A DNA stretch of 64,000 bases from NCBI RefSeq assembly GCF_016545825.1, contig NC_052615.1, positions 22,436,520 to 22,500,519 on the forward strand, written 5' to 3'. The stretch is from Eucalyptus grandis. Its lineage: Eukaryota; Streptophyta; Magnoliopsida; Myrtales; Myrtaceae. Numbering within the stretch: position 1 is the stretch's first letter; every line of letters begins with the position of its first letter. Positions 1 through 10,894 of this stretch are shown piece by piece. Both the position numbers and the translations under genes were made by a program. Under the pieces are notes generated by a model. The model had not been told where the DNA came from. It saw only the letters and a list, made by a program, of their open reading frames with translations, and did not search any database.

Positions 1-62
1 GGTTTAAGGCTGACCATGAACCTTTGGAGATGTCATGGTTTAAGGCTAACCATGAACCTTTG
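1..62. repeat. Two copies of a 35-bp tandem repeat
   Basis: The word 'aaggctgaccatgaaccttt' at the start of the window recurs 35 bases later with one change. The array probably continues to the left of the window. It recalls the tandem arrays at 36640-38130, but it has a different sequence. Confidence 0.6.
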
Positions 63-790
63 ATTTTTAGGGAAGCACCCGCTAATCCCCTGAAAACTGC
101 ATGGCTTCACTGAGGAATCCTGTGAAACTCAACTTGGGCAAATGTCATTAGAGACGTCGTATTAGAAATATTGCAGCATTAATTGAACAAGCTAATCAAG
201 CTAAGTTTGACTGCTTTGGAAAAACATTTTATTTCAATCAGCATCCTGTGGCGCAAAATTGTCATATTGTTCGAGAATGCATCGTTAATCATCAAATTCT
301 CTATGAGTCAAGTTCTTACCAGAATGATTTCTATTCGTGAAAAAGACTCATTAAGCATGCCAAACTGGAGCTTCTTAGTCAGAAAGGGCTTCTCACATAC
401 TCTCGATAAAATGGCTACTTGATCCCATCTATTCGTGTGGGAAATAACTAATTGCTAAGGGTATCTCACATAACCCATGTCAAAGGCTTCCAGAGACATT
501 CGCAATGAGCACAATCTGATCGATAGAAAAGGTCTTTTGAAAGGACCGCAATATAGGCTCGGTTAGGGCTTACACAAAGGAATGATTGCTTTGAGGCCAA
601 TAAAGGAACATTTGTCGCTATCTTCATTGGGTTTACGAGTCGAGAACTTGGAAGATAAGACAAGATAGAATTATTTCCACTCCTTCAAAAGTAGCTTCTT
701 TGTGGTATTCTCATTTTCACTCAAATCATCCCAATCGAAGAGGCTTCGGAAAAGGGTTATAATGTTGGCTCGGGAAAGGCTTGAAAGGCT
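1..790 (-). repeat. Internal segment of a non-autonomous LTR element
   Basis: No open frame here resembles a known protein. Stretches near 535-650 align by eye with 38700-38815: both carry the same order of phrases, a 'ggaccgcaatataggctcgg'-like stretch followed by a 'cattgggtttacgagtcgag'-like stretch. This places the segment in the same family as the repeat region that lies beside the minus-strand LTR at 34371-36323. Orientation is inferred from that relative. The segment runs off the left edge of the window and into the assembly gap, so its ends are unknown. Confidence 0.4.
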
Positions 791-890
791 NNNNNNNNNN
801 NNNNNNNNNNNNNNNNNNNNNNNNNNNNNNNNNNNNNNNNNNNNNNNNNNNNNNNNNNNNNNNNNNNNNNNNNNNNNNNNNNNNNNNNNN
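791..890. other. Assembly gap (100 N)
   Basis: Exactly 100 N bases, the usual placeholder for a scaffold join of unknown size. Sequence on the left belongs to one LTR family and on the right to another, so the two sides need not be neighbours in the genome. Confidence 0.99.
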
Positions 891-2271
891 AATGAAAATT
901 GGCGCAGCTGATTGACATATTTTAATATTTAAATAATAAACTTGCTTAGGGTTGGTTTAATTAGTGTTGAATCTAGTTTAAGAGATTTAATTAAGCTATA
1001 CTAGTCCTAAGATAGGTGGTTAGATGAATGACTAAGATTAGTTTAGCTTAATCTTGCTTTATTGGAGTTAATGATGCTTATGTACTTAATTAAGCTTGTT
1101 TAGCTTTAATTGATTTATTGCTTGCTTTAATTAGTGTTTTTAATGGCGTTTGGATTTAATTTATTGGTTATTTAATTCTGAAATTCACTGTTCATTTGAA
1201 TATTGTTCACGGAGTGTTGTTCACGCGCCTTTATCCACCCAAGAATGAAAAGTTGTCTAAATTTATGTACTTTGATCTTATGAGGTGATTTGAGTGTATA
1301 AATGTATGGGTATCTACATGAATTGAGTGATTTTCACAAAAAGGAAATATGCTTTGTCAGAGAGATGCCGAAATGGACCACCTTTAGGAAATGATTTGAA
1401 ATTGTATTTGTAAGTATTGTGCATTGATTAAATGCTCAAAGATAAAAAGGGAGTCTTAGTGGTGTACTTGCATGATCAAGAAGTGGAATCCGTCACCCAA
1501 CGGGAGTTTGGGGCGATACGATGGGAGTCGAAGCCAATCCGGTGGGTCTGGATCGATGTCCATTTTGGGATGTTTGTCTAAGCAGAGATTCTAAATGTAG
1601 CCGTGCTAGATGGGGTGGGGCAGTGATATTTATTGGTATCTTGGCGAGAGTCGGATGATCGCTAGCGGTAAAGTTAGCCATGACTAGAAGGTCATTAATA
1701 AGCTGGAGCACGCACGAGTGTTGAGGTCGATGATCGTTGAGTGGAAAGTTAGCCACGGCCGGGAGGTCATTAATAAGTGGAACACGCGTGAGTGTTGAGA
1801 TGGTTGGGTCTTATTATGAGGTAAATTGTGTGGCATGGTATGGGATATGTCATAGCGATTTCACCTTATGATCGGAACAGAGTGTGATCAATTAATGCAT
1901 GATGGGTGGCGCACTAAAGTGCAAGAGCGTATGTGAATCATGGCATCATTGGTTTGACTGTTGCATGAGTTGGGCACATTTTTTATGACAACACGCATGA
2001 ATCAATAGCGTGTAGGGTGTGGTAATGGCTAGGTGAGATCACTTGTGACGCGACTAGTGTGTGATTGATGAACTATATCATCTAGGGCCATGTGTATTTC
2101 GTGTATTGTGTTGAGATGCAACGTGTAGGGAATGTTGTGCTCGATAAGGTTGCATGTGAACCGACTAATTGATTGTTAGTTGGCCACTGATTGTGTTATT
2201 TGTTGATTGTTGGGTGTTAGCCGTTGCTTTGTTTATGGGGGTGGTTCTAGAGAGATACCCCGAGTTGAGTT
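891..2271 (+). mobile_element. Old Tekay-like LTR, left part (split by younger solo LTR)
   Basis: This stretch aligns by eye with the middle and late part of the LTR that follows it (about 3830-4900): the same 'attgtgtggcat' motif, the same TTAGATT-rich region and the same order. Its right end stops at the target duplication GAGTT (2267-2271), and the expected continuation resumes at 5390. The 5' end of this LTR lies in or beyond the assembly gap. No coding capacity is seen. Confidence 0.65.
1672..1799 (+). repeat. 76-bp tandem duplication inside the old LTR
   Basis: The phrase 'ggtcattaataag' followed by 'gtgttgag' occurs twice, at about 1672-1724 and 1748-1799, with about 80 percent agreement by eye. 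It is a small local duplication within the LTR. Confidence 0.6.
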
Positions 2272-5200
2272 TGTGACATCCTGAATTTCGGGCTCTGTTT
2301 TCGATTGAATAAGTTGGGTTTTCATTGATGCGGCTATAGTTCTTTTCCACCCAGGGTGATCACTAACGGGATAACTAGTCTATCGGTGAAGCCGTTGAAG
2401 AATCTAAACGCAATGGACACGAGAATTCGACCAATAATCGACTACTGACCATGCGATATGCAAGGGTCATTACGGCACATTCAAAAAATTGATCATAGAC
2501 TAGAGATAGGTCGATGCGATGAGATATGTGATTAGTGTGTGATGATTCCACTAATTGCAAAATTTCTATCGAACGGCACTAGACCGATTTTTACATCATT
2601 TCTATACCTTATACCCTATGTCCATATTTGAAACCTCGAAATTTTCACGACAAGCGAGAGTCATCAATGTGAAGATGTACATTATGGCTTGAAAATAATC
2701 AACCACAGGTCAATTGCATAAAATTCATAAAAGCTACCTAGTAAGTTAGGTCATGCTAAAATCGCCCATTGAAATTAACCGCAAATTTGAACCCGATTTC
2801 AGAAATTAAAAGTTATGATATGTCATAATTTATTTTAGAAACGTCAACTCATCATTCGAAGAATTTTGGCGAGCTCGGGATTTTACGGAAAATCAATTCG
2901 GACGATTCGGAAAAGAACAAAAATTCAAATGGACCAAATTGAAGGGATTTTTGGCCTCCAAAGTGAACTATTTGGTGAAAAGAAATTGTAGAAATAGTGT
3001 GGGCTTCCTCCTTAGCAAATTTGGATATTAAATTGGGGAATTTGGTGAAGAATTGAAGTCCAAAGTGAGGAAATTCGGAGGCTTGAAGGGGCTACAACAT
3101 TTGGCGTCATAAATTGTTATTTGTGGGGATTTAGATGCATGAAAGTGATGGGGACAAGGGGATTAACTTGAAGGCTTATAAACCAAGCATTTAATTGAGT
3201 GGATAATTTTGTTGACTTATTCCCCCCCAAACCGCAGCTTCCTCCTCACGCCAAGCTGCCCCTCTCCTTCGGTCTTTCTTTCGCGCACGCCAGTTCGACC
3301 GACCCCTATGTCTTCTGCTTTCGTTCCTTTATTCCTTCACCGAAGCAGCTCCATCGTTTTCTCTCTCTCCGCCAGCACCTGCTTCCTTTTCCCTCATTCT
3401 CGGTCTCGTTTCTCTACTCTACCACCACTGCTTGTCTCTCCCACCGAAGCCATCCCAGCTGCCACGTCTAAGTCAACTCCACTCCAAGCGAAGCCCCTAA
3501 CGTTGACCGAAGCAGCCCCTTGCAGCGCCTTCGTGCGCCAGCTGCCATCTCTGTTCGTTTCTCCTCCATTTTACGGCCATACGTCTAGGAATCGCAAGCC
3601 CAACCTTTCCGCTCCGACGTTGCCGCGTCCACCGCAACTCAGCCAAACCAAGCCAAAGCCAGCCTCAATCAGAACCGAGTCCAACCCCTTGGCTATGACT
3701 TGCGGGGCCGTTTTCAGCTTCGGTTTGTCTCCTGTTGGCGTCGCCGTGAGCTCGAGCCCGGCTGCCGTCGCGCCGCCGTCGCGGTGAACCGGTTTCGAGC
3801 TAAATCAATGAGTTTATGCACTAAACTATAACTAGGAGGCTAATGACGTTTAAATGGTGTTTAAATTAGATTAAGATTAGATTAGGGTAGTTTTTATCTT
3901 GTTTAATTAATGTAGGTTAGTTAGATTAGTGAATTAGGTGGTTAGGACTTGTAATTAGTTGGTTTATTGTGTAGCCTTATAGTTAGAATGGTTAGTATAA
4001 ATTAATTAGTCCCATAGGTGGTTAGATTAGCAATTTTTAGCCTAAGTTTTGTATTTATTGATTTAATATGTATCTATTTAATTAATTTTGGTATTTATTT
4101 AATTATTAATTATTTTTGGAAATTAAATCGGGATAGCTGTTGACTGAAATTTCGTGCTGATTGTAATGGTGTGTTCAATTTATGCAATTTGGTGTTAATT
4201 TGTGTAAATTGAGTGTTGATTGGATTTTGGACATTTATTCCAAAATTTGTGAATTTTCTGATGAATTTTCAATATTTATTTAGAAAATTCCAAGTGTCGG
4301 ATTTGACACTGAAAATAGTTTTAAGTACTATATAAAATAGTGGGATTTTAAGAGGAGGGTATCAATTTTTCTGGTTCGATTTGACCATGTACCTACACAC
4401 AACAATTTTCACCGGATGTTTTTAATACGAGGAAAATGAGCCAAGTGCATTATTTTAATTGAGACATTTGAATACAATGCACAGTGTCGTTGGCCATAAT
4501 TGAGTGATCGTGTGTTGGTTAAGAGAACCCATCCTGTGCTATTAAGTCGACAAAGCCCCTATATGGGTTGCCTGGACAACGGAAGCCAATCACAGTAGAT
4601 TATGGATCTATGCTCTTTCGGGAAATCCGTCTAGGAAAGACGTAGCCATGCTCAATGGGGTGAGATGACGCATGGCTATGCCAGAAGACCGCCAAACAAC
4701 GAGTAGGTTGTGCTATAAGCCGAGATTAAAACTAGGAACACATGATTAATTGAGTTGAATGCGCCGATTATGGGACAAAATTGTGTGGCATAGTATGAGA
4801 TGTCATAACAATTTGGCTCTATAATCGAACCCCATGCTTATTTGAAATTTGAGTGTGGCATTCGGTTGATGAGCTTGTTTATTGCTCATGCTTTTGTGGC
4901 TATTTGTGATATGAACTGTGTTGACCTGCAGGGAGGATTTGAAACGATGTAAGTCTCTATGGTTGTATGGTTGTGTGGTTAGGATGCCTTTAGACGTATT
5001 ACCCTCCTAATCGAGGTTTAGAGCGTGAACTTGCTAAGATTTATATCTCTCCCGTCATGGGTTCATTTCTTTTTGGGGTCGTAGAGTGGAGGATCCGGAG
5101 CCTAGTTGAGGTGATATGAACTTGGTCGATATAACAACTTCTTTTGAGAGTCGATCTTTTGAAGTCTTTTTGGTTGTAGACTTTTGTACATGACTCGGTG

Positions 5201-5389
5201 TGTATATAAAAGCATGTTTTGTTTGTGAATCTGTTGTCATGTTTTTCTATCGAGGTAATTATTGTTAGGGAATTTGTTATTCGCTTCGCATGTGCAATAA
5301 AATAAAAGGGTTGGCAACTCGTCTTGGGAAGTCGCAATTTTTAATCGACCACCAAGGGATGGGCACACGTCCAAGGATCGGGCGTGATA
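2272..5389 (+). mobile_element. Solo LTR of a Tekay-like Ty3/Gypsy family
   Basis: The element begins TGTGACATCC and ends GCGTGATA, a decayed version of the GTGACA end seen at 5754 and at 50390. It is flanked on both sides by the 5-base sequence GAGTT (2267-2271 and 5390-5394), the expected LTR-retrotransposon target duplication. No internal region, primer binding site or second LTR is present, so recombination between two LTRs probably left this single copy. It matches the 5' LTR at 47366-50390 in start, end and internal order, including a GC-rich block (3220-3790 here, 48330-48660 there). The open frames in that block are chance products of base composition. Confidence 0.8.
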
Positions 5390-5754
5390 GAGTTGGTGTA
5401 CTAATCGAGGCTTAGGAGGTGAACTTGCCGTCGTGGGCTTATCTTTTCAGGTCCCTAGTGTGAAAACCCGGAGCTTGAGACGGAAGGGTTAGGAGCATGG
5501 ATGGCTCAATAGTTCTTTTTGGAGATAGTGTACATAGACCTTAGAGTTGGACTCGTGTATAAACTAGTTTGTTTATGAAAAGTGTTTTGGTGAAAATGGC
5601 ATCTTGCTTTTCTATCCCATATTTGTGTTGTCTGGAATTTTGTTATACGCTTCCGCATGTGCAATTAAAAGAAAGGGGTTGATGATGCGTCCGAGACGTC
5701 GCAGTTACATCGACCATTGAGGGATGTGCACTTGCTCGAGGTTTGGGCGTGACA
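5390..5754 (+). mobile_element. Old Tekay-like LTR, right part
   Basis: This is the continuation of the LTR at 891-2271. It repeats the terminal region of the younger solo LTR (compare 5006-5389 with 5398-5754) and ends in the canonical GCGTGACA. The element's internal part or right-hand target duplication cannot be seen downstream. Confidence 0.7.
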
Positions 5755-6095
5755 TAGGGGATTAACGCACTTCTACTCCCTTTCCTATTAATTTTATGAG
5801 CTACAAAAAATTAATTCATTTTTCGTTATTAGATAATTTTATAAAAGAGTAATTGGATTAACATTAGTTTTGCGTTAAACAACACTGTTTTAGATTTTAG
5901 CAAGATTCTCAGCCAGGGATGAAATAAATAATAAAAAATGCCAACTTGGACCTTTTCATCCATTAAAGAGGAAGGATAGGGAGTTAATGGAATGACTAAT
6001 TTGAAGGACGATGACAGGTTTTAGAATTTAAATAATTGAAGAAAAAGAGTTTTAGGATTAAATGTGACTTACAACATGCTTAGGGTTATTTTTCT

Positions 6096-7290
6096 CTCCT
6101 CTCTTCATTACGTAGCCGTTTTTAACCACTGTGAAGAGGAGGGTTTCAGCTAAATCTCTCCCTCCCTTCCCTTTTTTCTTTGGCAAATTTAGATCTATGT
6201 TTTCTTGTTTTGCTTTCCTCCCGTTTTGTGGAGTTTTCTCTTCTCATCTAATTTAGATCTTGAAACTTCTCTCTCCCATTTCACGGAGATTTCTACCCCA
6301 ATCTAATCTAGATTTAGGGATTTTGGTGTATGATTTTGGGGTTTCGCTTCTTTAGGTTTCGTTGGTGTACAAATCCAATTTCAAAAGAGTTTGAAGGAGC
6401 TTTGCAAAGGTTTCATTTTCACAGGTATCAAATTTGCACCCGTTCAACCTTGTGGCTTTGAATAATGATGGTATTGAGCACACAAAATTTAGGTATGCAT
6501 CGCCGAAAGGCAAAGCTGTAGTAACAATTGGAGACCTTTGTGTGTACGCATTGCTGAAGATGAATTCAGTGATCGGCCACCGATTTGATTTGAAGAAGTT
6601 ACAGATATGCTCTTTGAGCATGTGACTCTTAAACTTGTTCTACTAATTTAGATCTTGAAACTTCTCTCTCCCATTTCGGGAGATTTCTACCCTAGTCTAA
6701 TCTAGATTTAAGATTTTTGGTGTATGATTTTGGGGTTTTCCTTCCCTTGGGTTTTGTTCGTGTACAATCCAATTTCGAAAGAGTTCGAAGGAGCTTTGCA
6801 AAGGTTCCGCTTTCACAAGTTTCAAATTTGCACCCCTTCAAATTTGTGGCTTTGAACAATGATGGTATTGAGGACACCAAATTTAGGTAAGCACTGCGGA
6901 AAGGCAAAGTTATAGCAACAGTTGGAGATTTTGGTGTGTACATGTTATCAAAGACAAATTTGGTGATCGGTCACCGATTTGATTTGAAGAAGTTACAAAT
7001 CTACTCTTTGAGCACTCTTAACCTTGTTTTAATAATTTAGCTTGTTATCTGAATTTATTTTTATTATGAAGTTGTATAAGGTTTATCTTGGTTTGTAGTT
7101 GGATTGCATTGTTTCTCTCTTGTATTTTTTAGAAATTAATGAAATATTACTATCTTGTTATTTGCAATTTATTTTTAATATGAAGTTGCAAAAGGTTTAT
7201 TTTGGTTTGTAGTTGAGCTGCATTGTTCCTCTTTTGTACTTTTGTAGAATCAATGAAATATTACTTACAAAAAAGAAAAAAAGAAAAAGA
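6096..7290 (+). mobile_element. Poly(A)-tailed retroposed insert with internal tandem duplication
   Basis: The segment is absent from repeat copies B and C, and it ends in an A-rich tail (about 7266-7290) after a 3'UTR-like stretch. Similar flanks lie on both sides ('gcttagggttattttt' before it, 'gttttaggatttt' after it), which looks like a degraded target duplication. Internally, 6252-6640 is repeated at 6647-7016, and 7044-7150 is repeated at 7158-7265. A short plus-strand open frame at 6434-6625 (63 codons) contains NNDGIEHTKFRYASPKGK. Its duplicate at 6840-6990 is broken. I do not recognise the source transcript. A relative lies in reverse at 8706-9480. Confidence 0.5.
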
Positions 7291-7906
7291 AAGTTTTAGG
7301 ATTTTCATTGTCATTATCCCAATGAAAATGGAGCACGTTGTCATAGCCAACCTTAGATGTTGCGGAATTAGAGATGAGGTCCTCTCACTTAACCCACGGG
7401 ACTAGATTATTAACTAGGTTTGAAATGTGCATGTGTGCCAACGGGTGGAAAAAGTGCACAAATTAATTTGATTTCTTGTGCCATTACCAAGTGCGACCAA
7501 TCTCGTAAATTTGAGCTAAATATTACCATTTTGACTAGTAATTAAAAAATTTAGCCAATCATTTCATGCATTTGACATCACAACTCGTGATTCCATTAAT
7601 TCCACATTACTGTCCCAAGAAATGAGTCTACATTTGTCACTATATTCGTGTTGACTAATCCAACTTAGAATGTTTGATTAGTCATAGAAATATTACATCA
7701 TTGAGAAAAGGTGGCTTCGTAGTATGTACCATCCATCCAGTGGTAGTATTTTTAAAAGCTGTAAAGTTTCTGCTTTCCAACAGAAGAAGTCATTAGCTAC
7801 TAGTTAGAGGTGTCTATTCGAATGGTTACAATTTGTCCTCAACAAAATTGCAATTGACATCCCTCATTGCCAATTTCACAGAGCCAATGCTTGATATTTA
7901 TCTTTA

Positions 7907-8340
7907 GGATTAATACCTTAAAAAACTCCAAATTAATATACATGTGATAAATTTACCTAGACTAATTTTTTACCACTAAAAATCCCAAATTGGTACACCT
8001 TTGATAAATTTACAAAAACTGATATACTTATGACAAATTTACCATTTGTTAGTCTTCGTTAAATTTTACTGTCAAATTATTGAATTGGATGGCATGTGAC
8101 AGTTGATTAGTGTATCGCTTGGGATTTTACTTTATGTTTGCTACATTTGTACAATTTTTGTGATTTTTGTGATATTAATCTAATTTAATAGATGGTATAT
8201 TTTTCGCAAATGTAGCAGTTTTAAGATTTTAGAGGTTGAATAAATTTGTTACAAATCTACAAGTTTGGAATTTTTTATGATTATTTTGGGATAAATTTAT
8301 GACAGATATATTCAGTTTGAGGTTTTCAGGATATTAACCC
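7907..8340. mobile_element. MITE, Harbinger/Tourist-like (TTA target duplication)
   Basis: The ends GGATTAATACC and GGATATTAACCC form inverted repeats that continue for about 50 bases with mismatches. TTA flanks both ends (7904-7906 and 8341-8343). Copies B and C of the host repeat lack the element at this point, which gives an empty-site comparison. The length is 434 bp, with no coding capacity. Confidence 0.65.
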
Positions 8341-8482
8341 TTAGCTTTATTCATGTTTCATTATGCCATTTTTTTTTTTTAGTAATGATGTGCAAAATCT
8401 GCGAGCTCACTTTATGAGGATGAAGCTTGTAAGCCGACCACAAACACCTGCACGCCCCAAACAAGGAAGTCCACATTTTTAA

Positions 8483-8703
8483 GGGCATGTTTGTTTAAAT
8501 GAAAAAGCTTTATACGAATTAGTTTTTTGGACTTTTACTCATTTGGTTTGTTGAAAATGATCAGTCAACGAAGAACCATTTATGAAAAGAAGACATACAT
8601 GTTTAAAGTGATATAATTTGAAAATGAAAATGAAAAAAATATTTTTGTGGAAAATGATATAATTTTCAGGAATCATGAAATTTTTTACTAAACAAATACG
8701 CCC
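8483..8703. mobile_element. hAT-like MITE
   Basis: The ends GGGCATGTTTGTTTA and, on the opposite strand, GGGCGTATTTGTTTA form a 15-base imperfect terminal inverted repeat around an AT-rich core of about 220 bp. No clear 8-base target duplication is visible because both flanks are T-rich. The class is inferred from the terminal sequence style only. Confidence 0.5.
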
Positions 8704-8705
8704 AA

Positions 8706-9417
8706 ATTTTTTTTTTTGATTGAAAGAAAAATGTATTCATTATACAAAAGGATATGGAAGTATATATTCATGATAAAGCAAATTGAAACAAAGCAAGAAT
8801 ATTGAAATGCATCAACAGAGCACTAGTAGAGGTGTCTTTATTGAAATGATGCAATATTGAAATGCATACACTCGTTCCATAAGAACATATTTGTCAAGCA
8901 AAAATCAACATTTGATTACTAGATCTCGTGTCTTTATCAATGATAAGCACATGTCGGAAATTCCTTCTCCAACAACTATGAAGCTACCAATTGGTGGTGC
9001 ACGCCTAAGTTCGGCTACATCTATACCATTGTTGTACATAGACAACCAAAGTAGATTGAATAAATATAGATCTAACATATAGATGAGCAAATTTTCATAA
9101 TTTAACAAGATACTAAAATGATCATCATTGAAGCTGAAGGTGTGGAATTTGTACACGACCGAGTAGAAGGGGATCAAATCCCCGAAAGCATGTTTATTAA
9201 ACTCTTAGATCTAGAACGGGAGAAGGTAGCACCCAAATCTAAAATTAGATCGGGAGTTTAAACTTTAAAATTGAGAACTAGACTAGATCTAAAATCAGCA
9301 GGGAATAAAAAGAAAGATTATAACAATAAAATGCAAAAAAAGAATCAACAAATAAGGAAGGGAAGATGAGACTAGCTCAAACCCTCCCCCGTGGCTTAAG
9401 GATGAAGAAGACAATAG

Positions 9418-9459
<42 letters not shown>

Positions 9460-9480
9460 CTTTTCGGCTTTGATCACAAT
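8706..9480 (-). mobile_element. Second retroposed relative of the 6096-7290 insert
   Basis: Read on the minus strand, the segment begins with a CT-rich leader and contains an open frame (9177-8905) with NNGIDVAELRRAPPIGSF. This parallels the plus-strand frame at 6434-6625 (NNDGIEHTKFRYASPKGK). It ends in a T-run at 8706-8717, which is an A-rich tail on the minus strand. Both copies also share a 'ggtgtacaaatcc'-like stretch upstream of the frame. No function is recognised. The relationship is a by-eye alignment of about 60 percent and needs a proper search. Confidence 0.4.
9424..9454. repeat. (GA)n microsatellite
   Basis: About 15 uninterrupted GA units. On the minus strand it forms the CT-rich leader of the retroposed segment 8706-9480. 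Confidence 0.95.
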
Positions 9481-9514
9481 CTATTTCATTTATTCAACTA
9501 AATATGTCCTAAAC

Positions 9515-9573
9515 AATCAGAAAAGTAAGAGAGAAATTAATATTCTTAGGGCCATTTTTATTAAGAAGCTTAG
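9515..9573 (-). pseudogene. S-domain receptor kinase pseudogene 2, 3' fragment
   Basis: This short piece matches the intact-order kinase at about 25705-25755 (the 'tattcttaaggcc' to 'agcttag' stretch), the region just after the DFG motif. The next part of the same kinase resumes at 10161, and the 585 bp between them is a hAT-like element. The rest of the C-terminal lobe is missing to the left. It is called from alignment to the paralogue at 25322-27742, because on its own it would be unrecognisable. Confidence 0.6.
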
Positions 9574-10160
9574 GGTGTATTTGGTAATCCTTTTGTTCTC
9601 GAAAATAATTTCTGTTAAATGATTTTTCTGATTCTATTTCTTGGATAAATTTATGAACATTTGAAGGCACTTGACAACTGTCCAAAATTTCTATTCTTGG
9701 TATAGAAATGTGTTTCATATGACTCACAAATTCTTTTGCAACTTATAATTTCTTTTAATTTTGTAATAATTTTATTACAAAGTTTCTCTTTTCTTTTTTC
9801 CTTTTCTTCTTTTCTACTTTCTTCTCAATTGCCGACCTCAACCTTGGCCGATGACCTTATTGGAGTGTCATGGGCCTCTGACGAGGTCGACCTTGTCCAG
9901 ATCTAGTGAGGCCGAGCTCGCCTAGACATGGGGAGGCTTGGCTCGACTAGGCTTAACCTCATTGAGGACCGATAACGTGACCAATTGAAGAAGAAGAAGA
10001 AGAAGAAGAAGGAGAAGTCTTGAACAAAGTAGCTTTTTTTTTTTTTACTTTTTAATTCTGTTCCAAATCTATTCCTAGGAACAATGGCTTTTTGTTCTTT
10101 TTATGTTTGGAGGAACAAAAGAACATAAATAGTTACTGTTTGGTTGGTTACCGAACATGG
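9574..10160. mobile_element. hAT-like element inserted in kinase pseudogene 2
   Basis: The ends 'gtatttggtaa' and, on the opposite strand, 'atgttcggtaa' make an imperfect inverted repeat. Flanking 8-mers GCTTAGGG (9568-9575) and CCTTAGAG (10161-10168) agree at 6 of 8 positions, as expected for an old hAT target duplication. The interior at 9830-9980 is GC-rich, with repeated 'gaggtcgacc'- and 'ggcttggctcg'-like words, followed by a GAA microsatellite. No transposase is encoded. Confidence 0.6.
9987..10010. repeat. (GAA)n microsatellite
   Basis: Eight AAG/GAA units inside the hAT-like element. Confidence 0.9.
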
Positions 10161-10489
10161 CCTTAGAGTGCACAAAATCCGCCAACTTTTAATCAATAAG
10201 TATATTTGTGGCTTCACATCGCAATGGAGAACCCATTCTAAACACTCTTCATGAAGATAAGCAAGCCCTTTGGCTACTCCTACGATGATCTCAAACCTTT
10301 TGATCCAGTCGAGTTGAGGGGAAGAAAGATTTTTAGACAAAAACCGTGATCCATGAACTCATAAACCAAGAGCACGTGCTCGCCCTCTGCACAATACCCC
10401 ACATCTTGATCAAGGTTCATGTGATTTAGATTCTCAATAGTTCTCACTTCAGCCTAAAAGGCCTCTTCTCCTTGGTTAACATCGTACAT
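10161..10489 (-). pseudogene. S-domain receptor kinase pseudogene 2, central kinase part
   Basis: On the minus strand this encodes remnants of a protein kinase catalytic core: LDWIKRFEIIVGVAKGLAYL and then [10 protein letters not shown], the HCD catalytic-loop motif of ZmPK1-type kinases. The paralogue at 25322-27742 has the same order. The asparagine-containing part of the loop (normally NILLD) is garbled to QIYLL and the DFG region is lost to the left. At 10485-10489 the frame is cut by the Copia element and resumes at 17848, with the same 5-base sequence TACAT on each side. Confidence 0.85.
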
Positions 10490-10886
10490 TGTTGGTATTC
10501 AAGTCGGCGGAAGACGACTTTGATTCCGATGCGCAAACTTTAATTAGCCTTGGAACGAACGTTGAATTGTTGATGAATCATGAACAAAAACTATCTCACA
10601 TTGGTCTGGATGCGATCACAAGGAAAACACCCGATTTCCACGACGTAAATGCAAATTGTTCTTGCAAAAGTGAAATGGAATGCCTTATACCTTTGATGGA
10701 AATGGAACAAACAAATGAGAGGATTTTTGATCGTATGTTCTGCCAACCCCTCCAACGGTTGTGTTCGGGAGGCTTTTATACGTCTCCTTTGTACCCTCCA
10801 TTAGTGTCTTTCCAACGCTCCGCATCAAGACGAAACGGTGCGTTCCAATCGCACCTCATCATGGATGTATTAGCTAAAATACAACA
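10490..10886 (-). repeat. Copia 3' LTR
   Basis: The 397-bp terminal repeat reads TGTTG...CAACA on the minus strand. It pairs with 17448-17847 along its full length, with small indels. The open frame covering 10489-10935 on the plus strand is a by-product and not a gene. Confidence 0.95.
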
Positions 10887-10894
10887 TCTCCCAC
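10887..10894 (-). promoter_or_regulatory. Polypurine tract of the Copia element
   Basis: GTGGGAGA on the minus strand lies immediately upstream of the 3' LTR start TGTTG. This is the place where plus-strand DNA synthesis is primed in LTR elements. Confidence 0.75.

Larger units (their letters stand above)
5785..8460 (+). repeat. Dispersed repeat family, copy A (interrupted)
   Basis: The parts 5785-6095, 7290-7903 and 8341-8460 align in order with copy B (28378-29352) and copy C (31600-32700). Shared phrases include 'gttaatgaaatgactaa', 'gtgcacaaattaattt' and 'tcacatcattgagaaaa'. Copy A is broken by a retroposed insert (6096-7290) and a MITE (7907-8340) that copies B and C lack. No coding capacity or clear terminal structure was found, so the class of this repeat is unknown. 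Confidence 0.7.

Noticed and set aside
3199..3787. Open frames of 90 and 192 codons as a gene
   Set aside because: They lie in the GC-rich block of a solo LTR. The products are Ser/Pro-rich low-complexity sequence, and other LTRs of the family carry similar unrelated frames in that block.
5006..5754. Tandem duplication of an LTR end
   Set aside because: The GAGTT sequence on both sides of 2272-5389 and the matching LTR piece at 891-2271 explain it better as a solo LTR nested in an older LTR.
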